Shown: positions 1 to 12,933, counted from the stretch's first letter. The stretch: 64,000 nt of DNA from Rhizomys pruinosus (GCA_009823505.1 VZQC01010551.1:365509-429508); one strand, 5' to 3'. The notes: generated from the sequence alone by a model not told the origin. Translations and numbers: made by a program.

Positions 1-500
1 ATACAATTTGTACTTTCTAGGATTCTTGATAATTGGCTAAGTCTCTGTCATAAGCTCTGACAGTATTGAATGGCACACAGTAGCTATTCCTTTTAAGGGC
101 AAGATTCTTTCATTGATCTCCTTCTCTGTCAGCTGTGGAAAATTCAGGAAAGGGAGACTGAACACAGACCAGTGAAACAGACCATTAGGAAAATTTCTGC
201 ATCAAAATCTTGCCTTTTTCCTCAGCATTTACTATATATGTGTAAATTTGTACATACCCATAATTAGTATCCATAATTAGTAACTGTCCAGAATACCTGA
301 AGAACATATTAATTTTAAACATCAAACAAAACTAAAATAGCATAAAACTTACACATTTGAAGATAAATACACCATATACTACTCTTTTATATGAATAACC
401 TTGAAAAGTAAAGCCTTTACTTACTATAGTGGAAGAATCCTTTCTTTTTCTGTTTTTTATTTCTTTTTTTTAATCATTGTAACTCAGAGATATTTTTAAA
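1..500. other. Unique AT-rich sequence, no feature seen
   Basis: I see no repeat family, splice-bounded exon or long open frame here. The last 70 bases become T-rich and lead into the tail of the next SINE. Confidence 0.6.
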
Positions 501-502
501 GG

Positions 503-744
503 TTTTATTTTATTTTTATTTTATTTATTTTTATTAATTTTTTTATGTGTATGAGTGTACTGTCTGCATGTAGGTTGGTGCACCCATGTCGTGCAATGCC
601 ATGGAGGTCAGAAGAGAGCATCAGATTCCCCCGGAACTGGAGTTAAAGACAGTTCTCAGCCACCATGTGGATGTGGGGGATTGAACCCAGGTCCTCTGCA
701 AGAGCAGTCGGTGCTCTTAACCGCTGAGCCATCTCTCCAGCCCC
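503..744 (-). mobile_element. B2 SINE
   Basis: Seen on the plus strand as the reverse complement of a B2. A T/TA-rich tail comes first, then the body, then the tRNA-like head ending GAGCCATCTCTCCAGCCCC. The copy is full length and lacks the 17-bp internal duplication carried by other B2s in this window. The 70-codon open frame across it is a known by-product of B2. Confidence 0.93.
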
Positions 745-759
745 TGTTTTTTTTATTTA

Positions 760-895
760 TTAATTGACAGATAATGTTTACACTTCTTCCTTCTGGGGGT
801 CGTGTTATAATTCAGCACATGTACATATGTGTAAGATCAAACCAAAGTGATTAAATATTTGCATCCTCAAATATGATTATTTATTCTCTCTTTTT
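760..895 (+). mobile_element. Possible old L1 3' UTR fragment
   Basis: Short AT-rich stretch resembling the L1M 3' UTR motif in which a cacatgtacata block is followed by 'gattaaat' and 'catcctcaaatat'. It is similar in style to 49455-49720. Divergence is high and the call is weak. Confidence 0.3.
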
Positions 896-919
896 TTTTT
901 CTTTTTGTCTATTCCTAAC

Positions 920-1262
920 TTCATGTGTGTGTATGTGTGTGTTCATTTGTGTCTGTACAGATGCTCATGGGGGTGAGATGGGTGTACGGTGCATGTATGA
1001 AGAACCGAGGAGGCCAGAGGTCAGCTTGGGAGTTACTCCTTGAGAGCTGTCCACCTTGCTTTTTGGAGACAGGGTCTCTTACTGGGACATGGGGCTTACC
1101 AGTTAGGCTAGGCTAGGCTAGCTAACTAATGAGTTCCAGAAAACTACCTGTCTCTGCCTCCCCAGTGCTGGGATTGCGCCAGCACCACCATGGCCAACTT
1201 CTTACAGAGGTGCTGGGGATCAGGCTTCGTTCCTCATGTTTGTGTGGCAAGGTCTTTACCCA
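920..1262 (-). mobile_element. B3-type SINE, diverged
   Basis: Reverse complement of a B3. It has a TG-rich tail (925-955), then GGCCAGAGGTCAGC, 'gagctgtccaccttg', 'gagacagggtctctta', 'ctgcctccccagtgctggga', and a head remnant with 'gtgctggggatcaggctt'. The short tandem 'aggct' run at about 1105-1124 is internal expansion. Confidence 0.75.
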
Positions 1263-1371
1263 TTTCTGAATTCTTCTAAATGTATTTTATTATTCAACTA
1301 TGTCTCCTTGTTACAGGTTTCATGGTTTTCAAAATTATATTTTTAACTCTTAAAATTACATTTATTTACTC

Positions 1372-1548
1372 ATTCATTCATTTGTTTGTAGGGGTAGGAA
1401 GAGGACCCTGCACATGCTGTGTGGTGGTCAGAGGACAATTTTGTGGGAGTTGTCTGGCTCCTTCCATCAGGTAGATCCTGGGGATTGAGCTCAAATCATC
1501 AGGCTTGGTGGCAAGTGCGTTTATCTGCTGAGCCATCCTATTTCTGGC
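1372..1548 (-). mobile_element. B3/B2-type SINE, old copy
   Basis: The order is that of a reverse-complement tRNA-derived SINE: 'gtggtcagaggacaattttg', 'tggctccttccatcaggtag', 'tcctggggattgagctc', then 'ctgagccatcctatttctgg'. The head is mutated, so the copy is old. Confidence 0.7.
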
Positions 1549-1870
1549 ACTAAATATATTTTAAGATCTTTTAATTCATAGGCTTCTATTCTACTTTTTC
1601 CCTTTTGCAGTTTCTTTGTTAAATAAATCAGATCAGTTTTTCTGTGGAGTTTTGCAGGCTGCAGCCTAACAGTGTTGTTTGCTTCTTTTGTCACTGCACT
1701 CTGTACTTCCTGAAAACTGACATCTAAATCTGGAACTTTGTGAGATTCAGGTTAGATTTGTGGGGAGAGAAACTCATCTGTAGGTGTTTTCATAATGTTA
1801 CTTTCATATGTTGAAAATTTTTTATTTTATAGTAATTTAGAAGAATTACTTTTTAAAAATTAAATTTCAT

Positions 1871-2098
1871 GGGGCTAGAGAGATGGCTTAGTGGATAAGA
1901 GCACTGACTTTTTCAGAGGACCCAGGTTCAGTCCCCAGCACCCACATGGTGGCTTATAACTGCCCTTAACTCCAGTTTCAAAGGATCTGACACCCTCTTC
2001 TGACCTCCACAGGCATTGCACAACACAGGTGTACTTACATACATGCAGGCAATACACTCATACACATAAAATAAAATAATAAATGAAATATTTAAAAA
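1871..2098 (+). mobile_element. B2 SINE
   Basis: Starts GGGGCTAGAGAGATGGCTTA, followed by the A-box and B-box regions (aggacccaggttcagtcccc), 'agcacccacatggtggct', and an A/T-rich tail with AATAAA-like repeats. It lacks the 17-bp internal duplication. Confidence 0.92.
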
Positions 2099-2099
2099 A

Positions 2100-3035
2100 T
2101 TAAACTTCATAGAATTGTTTTTATTATGTAGTATACAAAACCTTTTCATATTGTTAACTAACATTGTTATTTAATTTTTCACATACTAGTTTTCTTTATT
2201 TCAATTGGATTTAAAATTATCTGTGATCAAGGATTATGTATAGTATTCTGTACTTAGTAGTTCCTAAATATTGAATTATAAGTAACAGAAGCCTCTTAAT
2301 AATCATTTGATACCATATTTTATTGATCCTAAGATACCGATTTTATAGAGAGAGATATCTGAAGTAGGCCACATCTTACGTTTGGTGTCATCCTGCAGCA
2401 TTTAATGCATTACTTAATGTCTTATAGCTGATGACGTGCTAGATTTGAAGAAATCTAGCAACTATTTTTATTGTTTACTATGTACATAGTCCTTCTAAGG
2501 CTGCCATTTGACATTATACTCAATTTTGTAATCTTGGTACAGCCAATACAGGCAGCAAAGTCTATAGTTTTAACCCTAGTTACCCACTTTAAAAGCCTTT
2601 ACAAAACCTGCACTAAGAATGTTATAAATTTGAACTGCAATTCAAGACAGTTGTATAATTTGTTACATACCTTTCTCAGTGAAAAATAAATTGGCTTTCT
2701 GTCTGATAGGCCATAGACCTGCTGATGCATGTCTACTGCCTTTCATGTTCCAAATAATGAAGTAAGAAACAGAGGAGAGGACACTTGGAGGATGATGTGT
2801 CAGCATTGTTAATACAGATGGACAAAATGAGCTACAGTTAGTTTATCATTACTTTTAGGTCACCTGTTGATAACGTATAAGTGGTATTGCAGTCAGAATT
2901 CCCTCATATCCACGTAGTATAAATTGTCTTTACTTTTATTTGGATTATAGTCTTTATTGTCTTGTTAGCTTTAGTAAAAATGAGGAGGAATAAAGGAGAG
3001 ATTAGCAAAGACAGGTAGGAATAGGAGGGAATGTA
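2100..3035. other. Unique sequence, no feature seen
   Basis: AT-rich DNA with no recognisable repeat or exon. A 72-codon open frame at 2471-2689 has no splice or promoter context and I do not call it. Confidence 0.5.
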
Positions 3036-3039
3036 GCAA

Positions 3040-3101
3040 AGAAAAGGGGAAGGAAAAAGAGGATGAGGGGGAGGAGGAAGGGGAGGAGGAGAGGGAGAGG
3101 T
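3040..3101 (+). repeat. Purine-rich (GGA)n-like low complexity
   Basis: A run of almost only G and A (gaggaggaagggg and similar). It has no clear fixed period. Confidence 0.85.
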
Positions 3102-3184
3102 GACAGAGGAAATCTACAAGCCACTTAACTTTAGAAAAAGCTATCAGGGAAGTAATAATATTTTTAAAAATTTACCAAATGCCC

Positions 3185-3330
3185 ATCATTCTTCAAGTAG
3201 TTTTCATCTTTTAATCTACTCATTGTCCTCAGTAGATTCTGTTATTATCTCAGTTTACAGATGAGACCATTGAAGTAGAGATTTTAAATAATGTGGCTTG
3301 GGTCACTCAGTAAGTAAACCAACCTGGATT
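3185..3330 (+). mobile_element. MIR SINE fragment
   Basis: The core has the MIR order: 'attctgttattatctcagtt', 'tacagatgagaccattgaag', then 'gggtcactcagtaagtaa'. MIRs are ancient mammalian repeats, which agrees with the divergence. Confidence 0.75.
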
Positions 3331-3339
3331 TAAAAAAAA

Positions 3340-6300
3340 AAAGCAGGCATATGCTCTCAAAGAGGTGATTTTTGCTACTTCACTACCCTTGCCTTTCAAA
3401 TTATCATTTTTGCATTTTGTTATGATGAAATGTGGTATTGGCATAATTGCAGTCAGAGTTTACAACGTGACATCGGAATGTCGTTTTCAAGTGGCTAGTA
3501 TGCGCTTCCTAGCTGTGTTTGAAACTTGTGTCCATATGCAATACAGTACAGTTACCTAATTTACTGTAATATCAAGAGGCACAAAAACTGAAAACAAAAT
3601 GAACTGAGAAATTTTCTATTTAAGATCTTGAGCATCAAAATGAATGAACTCAGATCAGTAAAGAGGAACCAGGGAAGACCATATTTGAACATTTGAGACT
3701 TTAAAAGAAATAACTCCTAGAGGGATTGTTGTTATAAGGTACTCTAAAGGAAAGACAAAAGATAATTTGAAAAATTGAAGACTCTAGCAGTTTCTGAACA
3801 CCTACAGGCTCAAAATAGAACGGATGCAGAGATCTGAAGTGCTGCCTTGAGCGCATCTCACATGCTTTTAATTTTTGATGGGAGCCATTCCAGCCTGCCT
3901 GGAGAATTCTTCAAGAATGATAGTGTGGTTGGCTGCCCACTTATTTCCATCCATCTGAAGGAAACAACACAATTATATTTGCTTTGTTACTTAAACATTT
4001 GGAATAAGATGTGGGACTCAGCATGGGTGTGTGTCTGTTGGGATTGCCTTTGTGCTGGCGATAAGGCTGCCAGCAGTTGATACATACGAATTCAACTCAG
4101 ATCTCACATATTGCTGCAAATAAATTACCTCTCCTGTAAGTTTGAAATGATCGTATCCCTACTGTGAGATAAAACTAGATATGCTATTTTCTGAATGAGA
4201 AATTTCATCTATCTCTGAAATCACAATTCTCTTTTTTTTTTTTTTCTGGTGGTCTGATTTTCTTTCTTAAAACACATTTTCCAATTTGAGAAAATTATTT
4301 TTGTTCTACTAAAAATGTACCTCTGAGTGACAGGATAAAAAAAAGTATATTATCTGTCCTAGAGGAAAATGACTGGGAGCTGAGCTGATAGTTCTCACTT
4401 CCCGAAGGCCTCTGCTTTTCATGAAAGTTATATAGCCAATTAGGCTGGACCAGGAGACAGTCTAAGCTGAGGGACTAACTTGTGCTCTTGTGGATCAGCG
4501 CCTTGACAAATGAGACCAGGGTCCTTCTTGGGGATTTAATTTTTAATTGAGAGGAATGTGGTTGAGATAAAGCATATTCATCAAACTCCAAGGTTAGAAG
4601 AAATAATATTTGTTATATTAATGATATACCAAACTTTAAAATTTTAACAGATATTCAGATGACAAAACTCTGCCTTCATTTCTCCCTCTTTTCTCCTTTC
4701 CTGTGTCTTTTACTTCTTCATCCAAAAAAGTTGCAATGTAAACGTCACTGGTTCTATTAGGATAATCTTCCAGGGCTTTCCTGGCATCCTTTTCCTTGCA
4801 TCAGTCGTAAGACAATCAGAGACAGCACTGCCTTGGTGTTCATTTCTGCAGAATTCTATCCCATAATAGTTGTGCTAGTGAATTTGTTCCTTTTTGAAAA
4901 TACCTGCTCTTTTCAGACAATTACTAGTTTATCCTGATGGTAAGTCTAAAAAGAAAGATTTCTGTGGCAGAGCTGTGTCTCCCCTCTTCCTTTCATCTCA
5001 CAAGATGGTGTGAGACTGGAGAGGGCGTTTGCATTCAGGTGAATGGCTGTGGTGTGGAACCCCACAGATGCTCCTCTTTACAGGGCCTTGTGGTTAGGTG
5101 GGCCTGCAACTGCACTTGATGCTTCTTATTTGAAACCATGTGGAATGTTGGTGAAAGCAAAAGGCCACAGTCTAACTTAAAGGCTTTGTGTATTACATTG
5201 ATAACTTCCTCTGAATTTAATAGAAATGCTTTAAGTGAGATTTGGGAAGAGGTTTGGGTTACTTTTAATATTGAAGTTTTAGAAGCCCTAAGCATAAATT
5301 TTCACCACCACATTCTGACACAGTTAAAAATATTGATGACAGTGATGCTGGAGAAACAGGTTAATAATTTCTTCCCATGACAACAGCCACTCTGTGGTTT
5401 GCCAATATCTGGTTTCTTGGGTAGTATATGCGCACACTGACATATATTATTAAACTCTGCTTTAGTCAAATACCTGACTATTCAGTCATTGTTAGAGATT
5501 ACAACTAAAGCTTTTTACTCCTTCTGGATAAAAAATAATTTTGTCTTGTATGGCTTACTTGGCTATGTACATTTTAGTATATGTGCACATGTACACATAA
5601 CTATGTACGCATTACTATGTACACATCACTATGTATTGTAAAATTTGTTCATAATCGTACATTTTAATAAAGTAACTATAAGTCATTTGCAACTATTTGA
5701 ATTAAACTGATTAAATAAAATACACAATTCAGTCCTCAGTTTTACCAGATATATTTTAAATTTTCCATCACATTATTAGCGAATATTATTTCTATTATTG
5801 GGCAGCACAGATAGAGAACATTTTCACCACTACAGAAAGTTCCTTTTTCACATGACAGGTTTAGAGAATCTGTTGGATTGTCTTTTCCTCTTATGTTACC
5901 TTGACATTGATAAAAGGTAATTGTTCATTTCAAAGTCCAAACAGTAGCACAGCCAAACTAGGTCTTGCAATTGTCCTATGAAGAACTTGAATCTCCATCA
6001 CTTTGAACCTCATCAATTAGGGCAGTTTTGTGCAAGAAGCTTGTTACCTACTTATTCACGTTATATTCATTTGCTGAAGCAGCACTTTCTATGGTCTTAA
6101 ACATGGCTGTGTGTAATGGTAGCCAAGCGTGACAGTTGAGAACTGCCTCTGGCTGTCTCCTCTTATAAAGCTTAGGACTCAGTGCTGCTCTGTGGAAGGC
6201 TAGTGCTCAGGCTTTTCTCCTGACCCTGTGCATACCTGAAGATCTTGGTTCCTGTTCCACTCTATCAATATCCCACCTCTGCTACATGTTTTAGGCTCTG

Positions 6301-7185
6301 CACTTTCTCAAATGTGCTGTTACCCATTAAACTTAACTCTCATATGCCTAATACTTCAAATTAACTCATCTGGAGGGCCAATCATTCTGAAGACAAGAGG
6401 AGTAATAGAATTTAGAATGTCATTAGATGTTGATAGCACTAATAATAATAAAAAACACCATCTCCCATTTACTGAGGATGTGGCATGTCAGTCCTCCTAA
6501 GCTTCCTTACTCTCCCCCAGACACCAGTTACTGAGGGAACACTTGAAAAGGTTTGGGTCGGAATTTGTCCTTTTAGCCATCATCCATCTATGGCACATTT
6601 AGAATAGAATTTGTGCAGACAGTACAGTGACCCAAGTGAAGATGGGAATGGAAAGTGGCAAAAAAAAATAGGAAAAATTGTTGCTGTGATTAATTTCAAA
6701 CTCATTGAAGTTGTGTTTGTATAAGACTGCTGGTGTCATAGAAGACTAAGCTGGCACAGCAGAAACTCTTCCACCAAAATCACATAAAAGTTCCTGGTAA
6801 AATGGTGGGAATTTTAAATTATATTTAGAATTGATTTGAAAGCTTGGCAGCAGCAGGTCCAGAAGAAGAAAGAGTTACATTTGCCCAAAAAGAAGGAGCT
6901 GATATTATAATGTCTTATCGATCTTTAACCCTGGATTTAAGCCCCCAGCTTGAGTTTCTAACTTGTGTATACCTGGACCTGTAACTAATGAGCCTCTTCA
7001 AAGACAGTTGGTGGTAAGAAAGGAGGAGGAGCTGGAGCAAGGCCCACTACACCAAGCATCCAACTTTCCGAAACAACAGGCAAAAAGTCGTTCACTTGCC
7101 TGGCATCTTGTGTAAAAGCTAAGTCACTTGCAAGGTGTTAAACCCTTGACATGCTTGACATGTGAGGAGTATGGATTAGAGGGTT
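3340..7185. other. Long repeat-poor stretch
   Basis: Nearly 3.9 kb with no young SINE. It has a T-run at 4230-4246 and a short imperfect repeat near 5597-5638. Several open frames of 60-86 codons overlap on both strands without splice context. I see no exon. Confidence 0.45.
5597..5638 (+). repeat. Short imperfect tandem repeat (about 14-15 bp x 3)
   Basis: Three neighbouring units share 'actatgta' with small changes: 'aactatgtacgcatt', 'actatgtacacatc' and 'actatgtattg'. Confidence 0.6.
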
Positions 7186-7189
7186 ACCA

Positions 7190-7548
7190 CTGTCTGTTAA
7201 CAGGATCCATGATTACCTAGGAGACCAGCCTCCTGCCTTGTCTGTGAGAGATGATCTTGATTAAGGTTCGTGTGGAAAGACTCAACCTAAAAGTGGGTGG
7301 CACCATTTCCTGGGCTTGGGTCCTACATTGCATCAAAAGGAGAAAGCGAACTGAGCCCAGCATCCATTGCTCCTTCCTCCTGCCCGTGGATGTGACCTGA
7401 GCCATTGCTTCAAGCTCCTGCTGAATTTACTTTCCTGCCATGATGTACTGTGCCTTAAACTAGGAACCAAAATAAGCCCTTTTTCCCTTGAGGAGCATTT
7501 GTCAGACTTTAAAAAAAAATCTCAGCAACAGGAAAGTAATGAGAGACA
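7190..7548 (+). mobile_element. MaLR LTR, MT (MTD/MTE)-like
   Basis: The order follows a rodent MT-type LTR: 'gtctgtgagagatgatcttg', 'gtgggtggcaccatttcctg', 'ggagaaagcgaactgagc', then a poly(A)-signal region 'ccaaaataagcccttttt', then 'cagcaacaggaaagtaatga'. It is a diverged solo LTR. The overlapping short open frames on both strands come from it. Confidence 0.72.
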
Positions 7549-7619
7549 GTAGCTTTATGTCATTAGCATGTTATAAAACACTGTGCTGAGAAATTAACAT
7601 CTGGAAAATGTGGGAGATA

Positions 7620-8390
7620 ATAGAAAGAATGAGAAGAAGCAAACTTAGAAAAGATATTGGAGGAGAATTTTCTAGAACTAAGGAAGATGTAACTCTATTT
7701 CTTATCTAAACAAGATAAATAAAATAAATTAGCAATGAGCCTTTGGAATATTACACTTGAAAAAATAGCAAAGACAACTGGAGAAAAGACAGATTACCTA
7801 TAGATTTAACCTGACAATGGTTTTCTCATCAGAATACATGGGGAAATATCTTCAAAAGCAGTAAAGGAAAATAGCTGTTCCACTAGGATTTTGCCCCTAA
7901 AGTATGTCAACTCTGACAAAAATATAATTTAAGATTTCTACCATACGTGGACTATTTTGATGCAAGGTTTTTAAAGGATGTGCTTTATGAAAAAAAAAAG
8001 ATGAAGCCAGAAGAAAAGTGAAAATGCAAGAAACTTCATGAGGTAGTCAAGATGAATAAATAAATGTGGTAAGGGTCTTAGCATTCAAACCACTGGAAAC
8101 AAAGGAATTTACGAGCTGCTCACTGGTAGCTACTTTAGATGGCAGTTTCGAAGCAGTGAATAAAATAGTGTTTGAGTTGCAGGAAGGAAGAAAGTAAAGA
8201 TTAAATGTCCTCGAATTATTTTGAAAGATTATAGCCTTAGTTGAAGATGCTTGCTATTGATATGTGTAAAGAGCAGAAATAAAATTGGAGCTTCCAAAAG
8301 AGGAAGGAGATAAGGAAAGATTAAACATAATTTAATCTACCAAAATAAATGAACTACCAAATAATTTAATCTACCAAAATAAATAAATAT
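7620..8390 (+). mobile_element. Probable L1M fragment, 5' part
   Basis: A-rich sense-strand sequence in the style of old L1M elements. It lies in line with, and in the same orientation as, the clearer L1 pieces at 8590-9000 and 9035-9770. Coding content is broken throughout. Called mainly from collinearity. Confidence 0.4.
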
Positions 8391-8394
8391 AGAA

Positions 8395-8583
8395 GATATG
8401 GCGAGAACAGCACTTGCTGTTCTTACAGAGGACCTGAGCACAATTCCCAGTACCCACATTGTGTGACTCACAACTGCCTGTAACTTTGGCTTCAGGAGAT
8501 CTGACAGCCTCTTCTGACTTCTCTGGGCACCTACTCACAAACACACAATAAATCAATAAATCAATAAGTAATAAAATCTTTAA
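8395..8583 (+). mobile_element. B2 SINE, 5'-eroded
   Basis: The head is degraded. The body 'cttacagaggacctgagcac', 'cccagtacccacattgtgtg' and 'cagcctcttctgacttctc' is B2, ending in an (AATAAATC)-like tail. It interrupts the L1M copy around it. Confidence 0.8.
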
Positions 8584-8589
8584 AATTTA

Positions 8590-9000
8590 TAGAAGTGTAA
8601 AATATAATGAAAGGTATCCAACATTTATCAATCTATCAATAATTATAATTTTTAAAAAGATGAAAATTTCTAGTTGACACACTAAAACTTTCAGAATTAC
8701 ATTTCAAAACTGCAGCAATATATTGTTTCCAAAAGACAAACCTAAGCATTATATCACAAAATAGTCACAGAGTTTTTTAAGAAGGTATATTTGGCAAGTA
8801 CTAATCAAAAGTAATTTGGTATTGCTACGTTAATATCAAATAAAATAAGAATCTATATGATTAGCACTAAAGATAATTGACTAAGAACATAATAGCTTTC
8901 ATATAGCCAAAGCTTAAACAAACAAAGCAAACTGAAAACTGCCTCTCAGGTAGAAGAGTACTGTGTATATCCTTCCAATATTTAAATTGTAAATAGCATT
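8590..9000 (+). mobile_element. L1M fragment (ORF2 remnant)
   Basis: A stretch near 8795-8880 (ggtatatttggcaagtacta, then 'gctacgttaatatcaaataa') matches the order of a sense-strand old L1 ORF2 segment. Stops and indels are frequent, so it is dead. Confidence 0.5.
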
Positions 9001-9034
9001 ATAACTTCTTTAAAATTTATTTTTGAAAAGATGA

Positions 9035-9770
9035 AATATAGAAGTGTTGGAGAAAATGGAATTCTTATACATTGCTGATGGGAATTTAATTCAAAACCAT
9101 TGTTGGAAACAATATGGTGGTTCTTCAAAATCTTAGGAGTAGAAATACCATACACCCCATGAGTCCTTCTGGCTGTGCATTCAGAGGAAAGGATCAATGT
9201 ATTGAAGGAATAGTTGTAATCTTGTGTTCATTGTTGCATTATTCACAAGATCCAGAGAGTAGAAATAGCTTAGATCTATCAGTAGATGCTAGAATACTAC
9301 TAAGTCTTAAATGGAGAGATCCTGCCATTTGTAACATGCGTGAATCTGGAGAACATCGTGGTAAACGCTATAAGGGAGCTCAGAAACACACACAGATCAC
9401 ATGATCTCTCTTGTATGTAGATTGTTTACAAAGTTGAACAAGTATGTAACAGCTATCAAAGGGTGGCCTTGGATAAGGAGGGAAAAGTTGTTGATCCAAT
9501 GTTACAAAGTTTGCAGATAGAAAAAAAATGGTATGAGATTTATTCTACAACAAGATGGGTAAAAAATGGTTAATAATAATATATCACACATTTCAAAATA
9601 ACTAAGTAAATTTCCAGTATCTTACCACAGAAATGATAAGTAAGCAAGATGATAAAGCTGATCACTCAAAGGGATCATGCCACATTAGATTCATGCATAA
9701 AGACATCGGTCACACTGTGCTCCACAAATGAATATACTGTGGTTTGTCAATCAAAAGTAATAGTAATTTT
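9035..9770 (+). mobile_element. L1M 3' end (ORF2 end and 3' UTR)
   Basis: Clear L1 order: 'gttggagaaaatggaattct', 'acaatatggtggttcttcaa', 'tgttgcattattcacaagat', 'gatcctgccatttgtaacat', 'cacatgatctctcttgtatg', then the 3' UTR ending 'ggtttgtcaatcaaaagtaa'. The 96-codon open frame at 9114-9404 is a remnant of this, not a gene. Confidence 0.8.
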
Positions 9771-9779
9771 AGATGAATA

Positions 9780-12185
9780 AATATTATTTTTTGAATTGAT
9801 TGTGAATGCATGACATGTCAGAAGATTGTGTCAAAAAATTAGAGCTATATTCTGCTATTTTTCCCTCTGGGCATGTACTACTACGGCAGCTGTCTAAATA
9901 AAAATTTTTGGGTTGCTTTGGAAATACCAGTTTGATCATTTAATAAAATTCTCTGGGCAGCTTAATATTTTTATTTACAGCTTTCCTCTAATAATTAAAA
10001 GGAAATTACACAAATTCTGTTTGTTCTGAATGTTTGAGGATTCTGGAGTACAAATATATCTATTGTTTGCTAAGCTGAACCAGACTTCTGCTTTTGAATG
10101 CTGCTTAGAGTGACATAGAATTTAAAGGTTAATACAGTATTTTTAAATTGAATGGTCTAATTCCATGTAAAGTTGTAAAATTTCATTACCTATTGCTTTA
10201 GCAATACCCAGGCTAACTTTTTAAGATTTTTTTGTTGAAATAAAACATTTAAATCCCATTGTTCTAGAAATTATGATATGATATTTTAAAAAGTAAATCT
10301 TGTATACACTTGTAAGTTCTTTTATCTAATATTGGGTAATAAACATTGAGCAAATGCAGTACTTTATAACAGTAAAGCAAGGTTTGGTTACTGACATTGA
10401 CAAGTCCTAAGCCCCAGTTAATATTTATAGAAGAGATTATGAATAATATGAGCATGTTACTTATCCAGGCTGACATGTATTTCAAAGAGCAATGTTCTAA
10501 GTTTTATAGGAAAGATAAACAGTGAAAAGACTTCTAATTAAAAATGTACACTGTAGTTTCAAGGTAGCAAAGATGGTGGGTCACTTAATCAAATCTTGGT
10601 TTTAACTTAAGCAAATATATTGAAAGTATGACTATAAAGCTAAGGCACATCAGCTTTTCTTCTAAATCCGCCTGCAGGCAGTAATGCTCAGATTTGAGAT
10701 GGCATCCTTATTTGCTGAGTGCAAAGATGGTTACAAAAGAGCTTTTCTCACTTTGAGGATGAAAGCTGAAGTATTCTTTAATTTTGGTTACTGCCTGGCT
10801 CATCTCAGCACCATAAGAGTTATTTGGCTCAAAACCAAAAAGTGGCAAGTCAGTACTTACATGTCTGTGGATCAAAATTAGATGAAAAATTGCTGTTTCT
10901 CATCTCCAAAGCTATTTGCTGCACATTTTATAACCCTCAAGATGCCTTTTGTAATATGTGATAACAGAGCCAACTGCAGCATCTGCCTGGAAAGAGATTA
11001 CTTTAATTATGGACTCAATGTCCTATTTTCTGCAAGTGATCCCCAGAGACAGGCTTCCTGCAGAAGGAGAGGTGCAAGGATGCACATTAAAGCCTAACGT
11101 CAGCCACACAGACATGGATAACGTGAGACAAGGGCACCCATAAACTGCCTTCATTTTCCTAGTCTGCACTGTGATGGAAGGGGCTATAGTGATAGGTTTT
11201 TAATTATTCTAGCATCTGCTGTTATGACTTCTCATGGTAAGGGCAAGATGAGCTTATAAAAGAGAGAAACCTCAAACAAGTCAGTACAGGAGACAGACTA
11301 TATTAAGCAGGGTTGGCATTGTTCAAACTATTCTTTATATGATTTTTTAAACAAAGAAAACACATTAAAGTTTAGTGTTTAATTAGAGATTAAATTCTAA
11401 TTAATACTTTTTAAAATTAAAATGCTTGGTGAAACATTTTTCTCTAATGTTTTCTTTCCAAATTGAAAAATGTATATGCTTTATTAGTTACTTGTCAGAG
11501 TATTATTAGCAAGTGTAGCTAAGTGGTTTGCCTGTCAACCCAGTTCTAGAGAGCTCATTGAATGCTTTATTATTAGGATTCATTTGCCAACCAGTATAAT
11601 GAATTTCATCTAGAATCGATGTGGAATCTTCTGTGTTTCCATGAAAATTTTTCTCATATATCACTGAGTTAACATAATGAACAGATGCTTAAAGCAAGTT
11701 GTTACCTTGTTTTTATTAATTATGGGAGAATCAGACTCCTTGATGAACAGCTTTATTGTGAAGTTTTGGTTTTGGTTTTTTTTTTTTTTTCAAATCATAG
11801 CTTGTACTCACAGATAGGTTATTTGGGATTTGGGATTCCATCTGACTTCTCAAAAAGTGTAAGTGAAAAAGGCCTAAGAATATTTGACAGTTTTTAAAGA
11901 TTGAAGATTATAGAAGACAAACTGTGGGAATTAATTTCAAACTTCAAAAGAAGCATTAAGGGATTTGGCATGGAAAGATTTGTGTGTGGGAGGGAAAGAC
12001 AGAACACAAAAAACTGTACCTAAAATCGTATTGGGCAAAACCATCATCTTTATGTATCATACCAACTATGGCAGTAATTATTTTCTCTTATTAAAATGAA
12101 ATACTTTAAATATTTTATACTTTAATAAGGAAATTTAATCAGTATAACTTAGGGAATTTTAAATACAGTATCTAAGCCTAAAACA
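9780..12185. other. Unique sequence, no feature seen
   Basis: About 2.4 kb of AT-rich DNA without a recognised repeat apart from a T-run at about 11775-11790. Small open frames near 10684-11143 on the plus strand lack splice sites that would join them. Confidence 0.5.
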
Positions 12186-12187
12186 TT

Positions 12188-12313
12188 GAAATAAATATTT
12201 GGTACTTTCTGATCTATAGTAAATGCTACATTGGAGGAAAAAAACTAACATAAATAAATATTTGGTACTTTCTGATCTATAGTAAATGCTACATTGGAGG
12301 AAAAAAACTAACA
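12188..12313 (+). repeat. 63-bp tandem duplication
   Basis: Two adjacent copies (about 12188-12250 and 12251-12313) are almost base-for-base identical. Both carry 'ggtactttctgatctatagt' and 'gctacattggagg'. A partial third end, 'aaaaactaacat', follows. Near identity implies a recent event. Confidence 0.93.
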
Positions 12314-12776
12314 AAAAAACTAACATATGTTGAAAGGGGATGTTTATACAGAGATTTTTGTGTTGCATACATCTCATAAATGAACAATTAAACCTATATT
12401 ATGTATATTTTAAGATATATAAACAGGAGAAAGGGGTTAACATTAATTTCTACTTTAAGCTCTTAAACTTTAGGTATGAAAGCAGTGCACAGCTATTAGA
12501 AGAAACAGTGTATAAACAGCTGCACTAAGTCAACAGTCAAAGAAAATAGTTCTCAATTCTTTAACTTTACTGTTTGTTTTGAAGGTGTAGGTCTCTTTAT
12601 TTTATGTGGAGTCCAGACTTGGCGTGAAATGCTGTATTCCATGTAAAGAAATAACAAGGGAAGAGCTGGTGCATGTTGAGATGACTTCTTCAAGGATTAA
12701 AGGAAATTAAAGAGTTTCCTGAGCATTTGTTCTATAATTTCAATTCTATATGACATGAGGCAGCTTCCCATTGAGC

Positions 12777-12933
12777 TTTTTTTTTTTTTCATCTTTTTGA
12801 AACAGGGTCTCCCTTTAGTCCCGGCTGTCCTGGAACTCACTTTGTAGACCAGGCTGGCCTTGAACTTACAGAGATCCACCTGCCTCTGCCTCCCGAGTGA
12901 TGGGCTTAAAGGCATGCGCCACTATGCCTGGCA
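12777..12933 (-). mobile_element. B1 SINE
   Basis: T-run, then 'ctttttgaaacagggtctcc', 'gtagaccaggctggccttga', 'cctgcctctgcctcccgag' and a head ending 'gccactatgcctggc'. Full length, reverse orientation. Confidence 0.94.

Noticed and set aside
1871..1945. tRNA gene call from A-box/B-box motifs in SINE heads
   Set aside because: The tRNA-like heads belong to B2/B3/B4 retroposons and do not fold as full tRNAs. No true tRNA gene was found.
9114..9404. 96-codon plus-strand open frame
   Set aside because: Remnant of the L1 ORF2 end and 3' UTR, out of frame and decayed.
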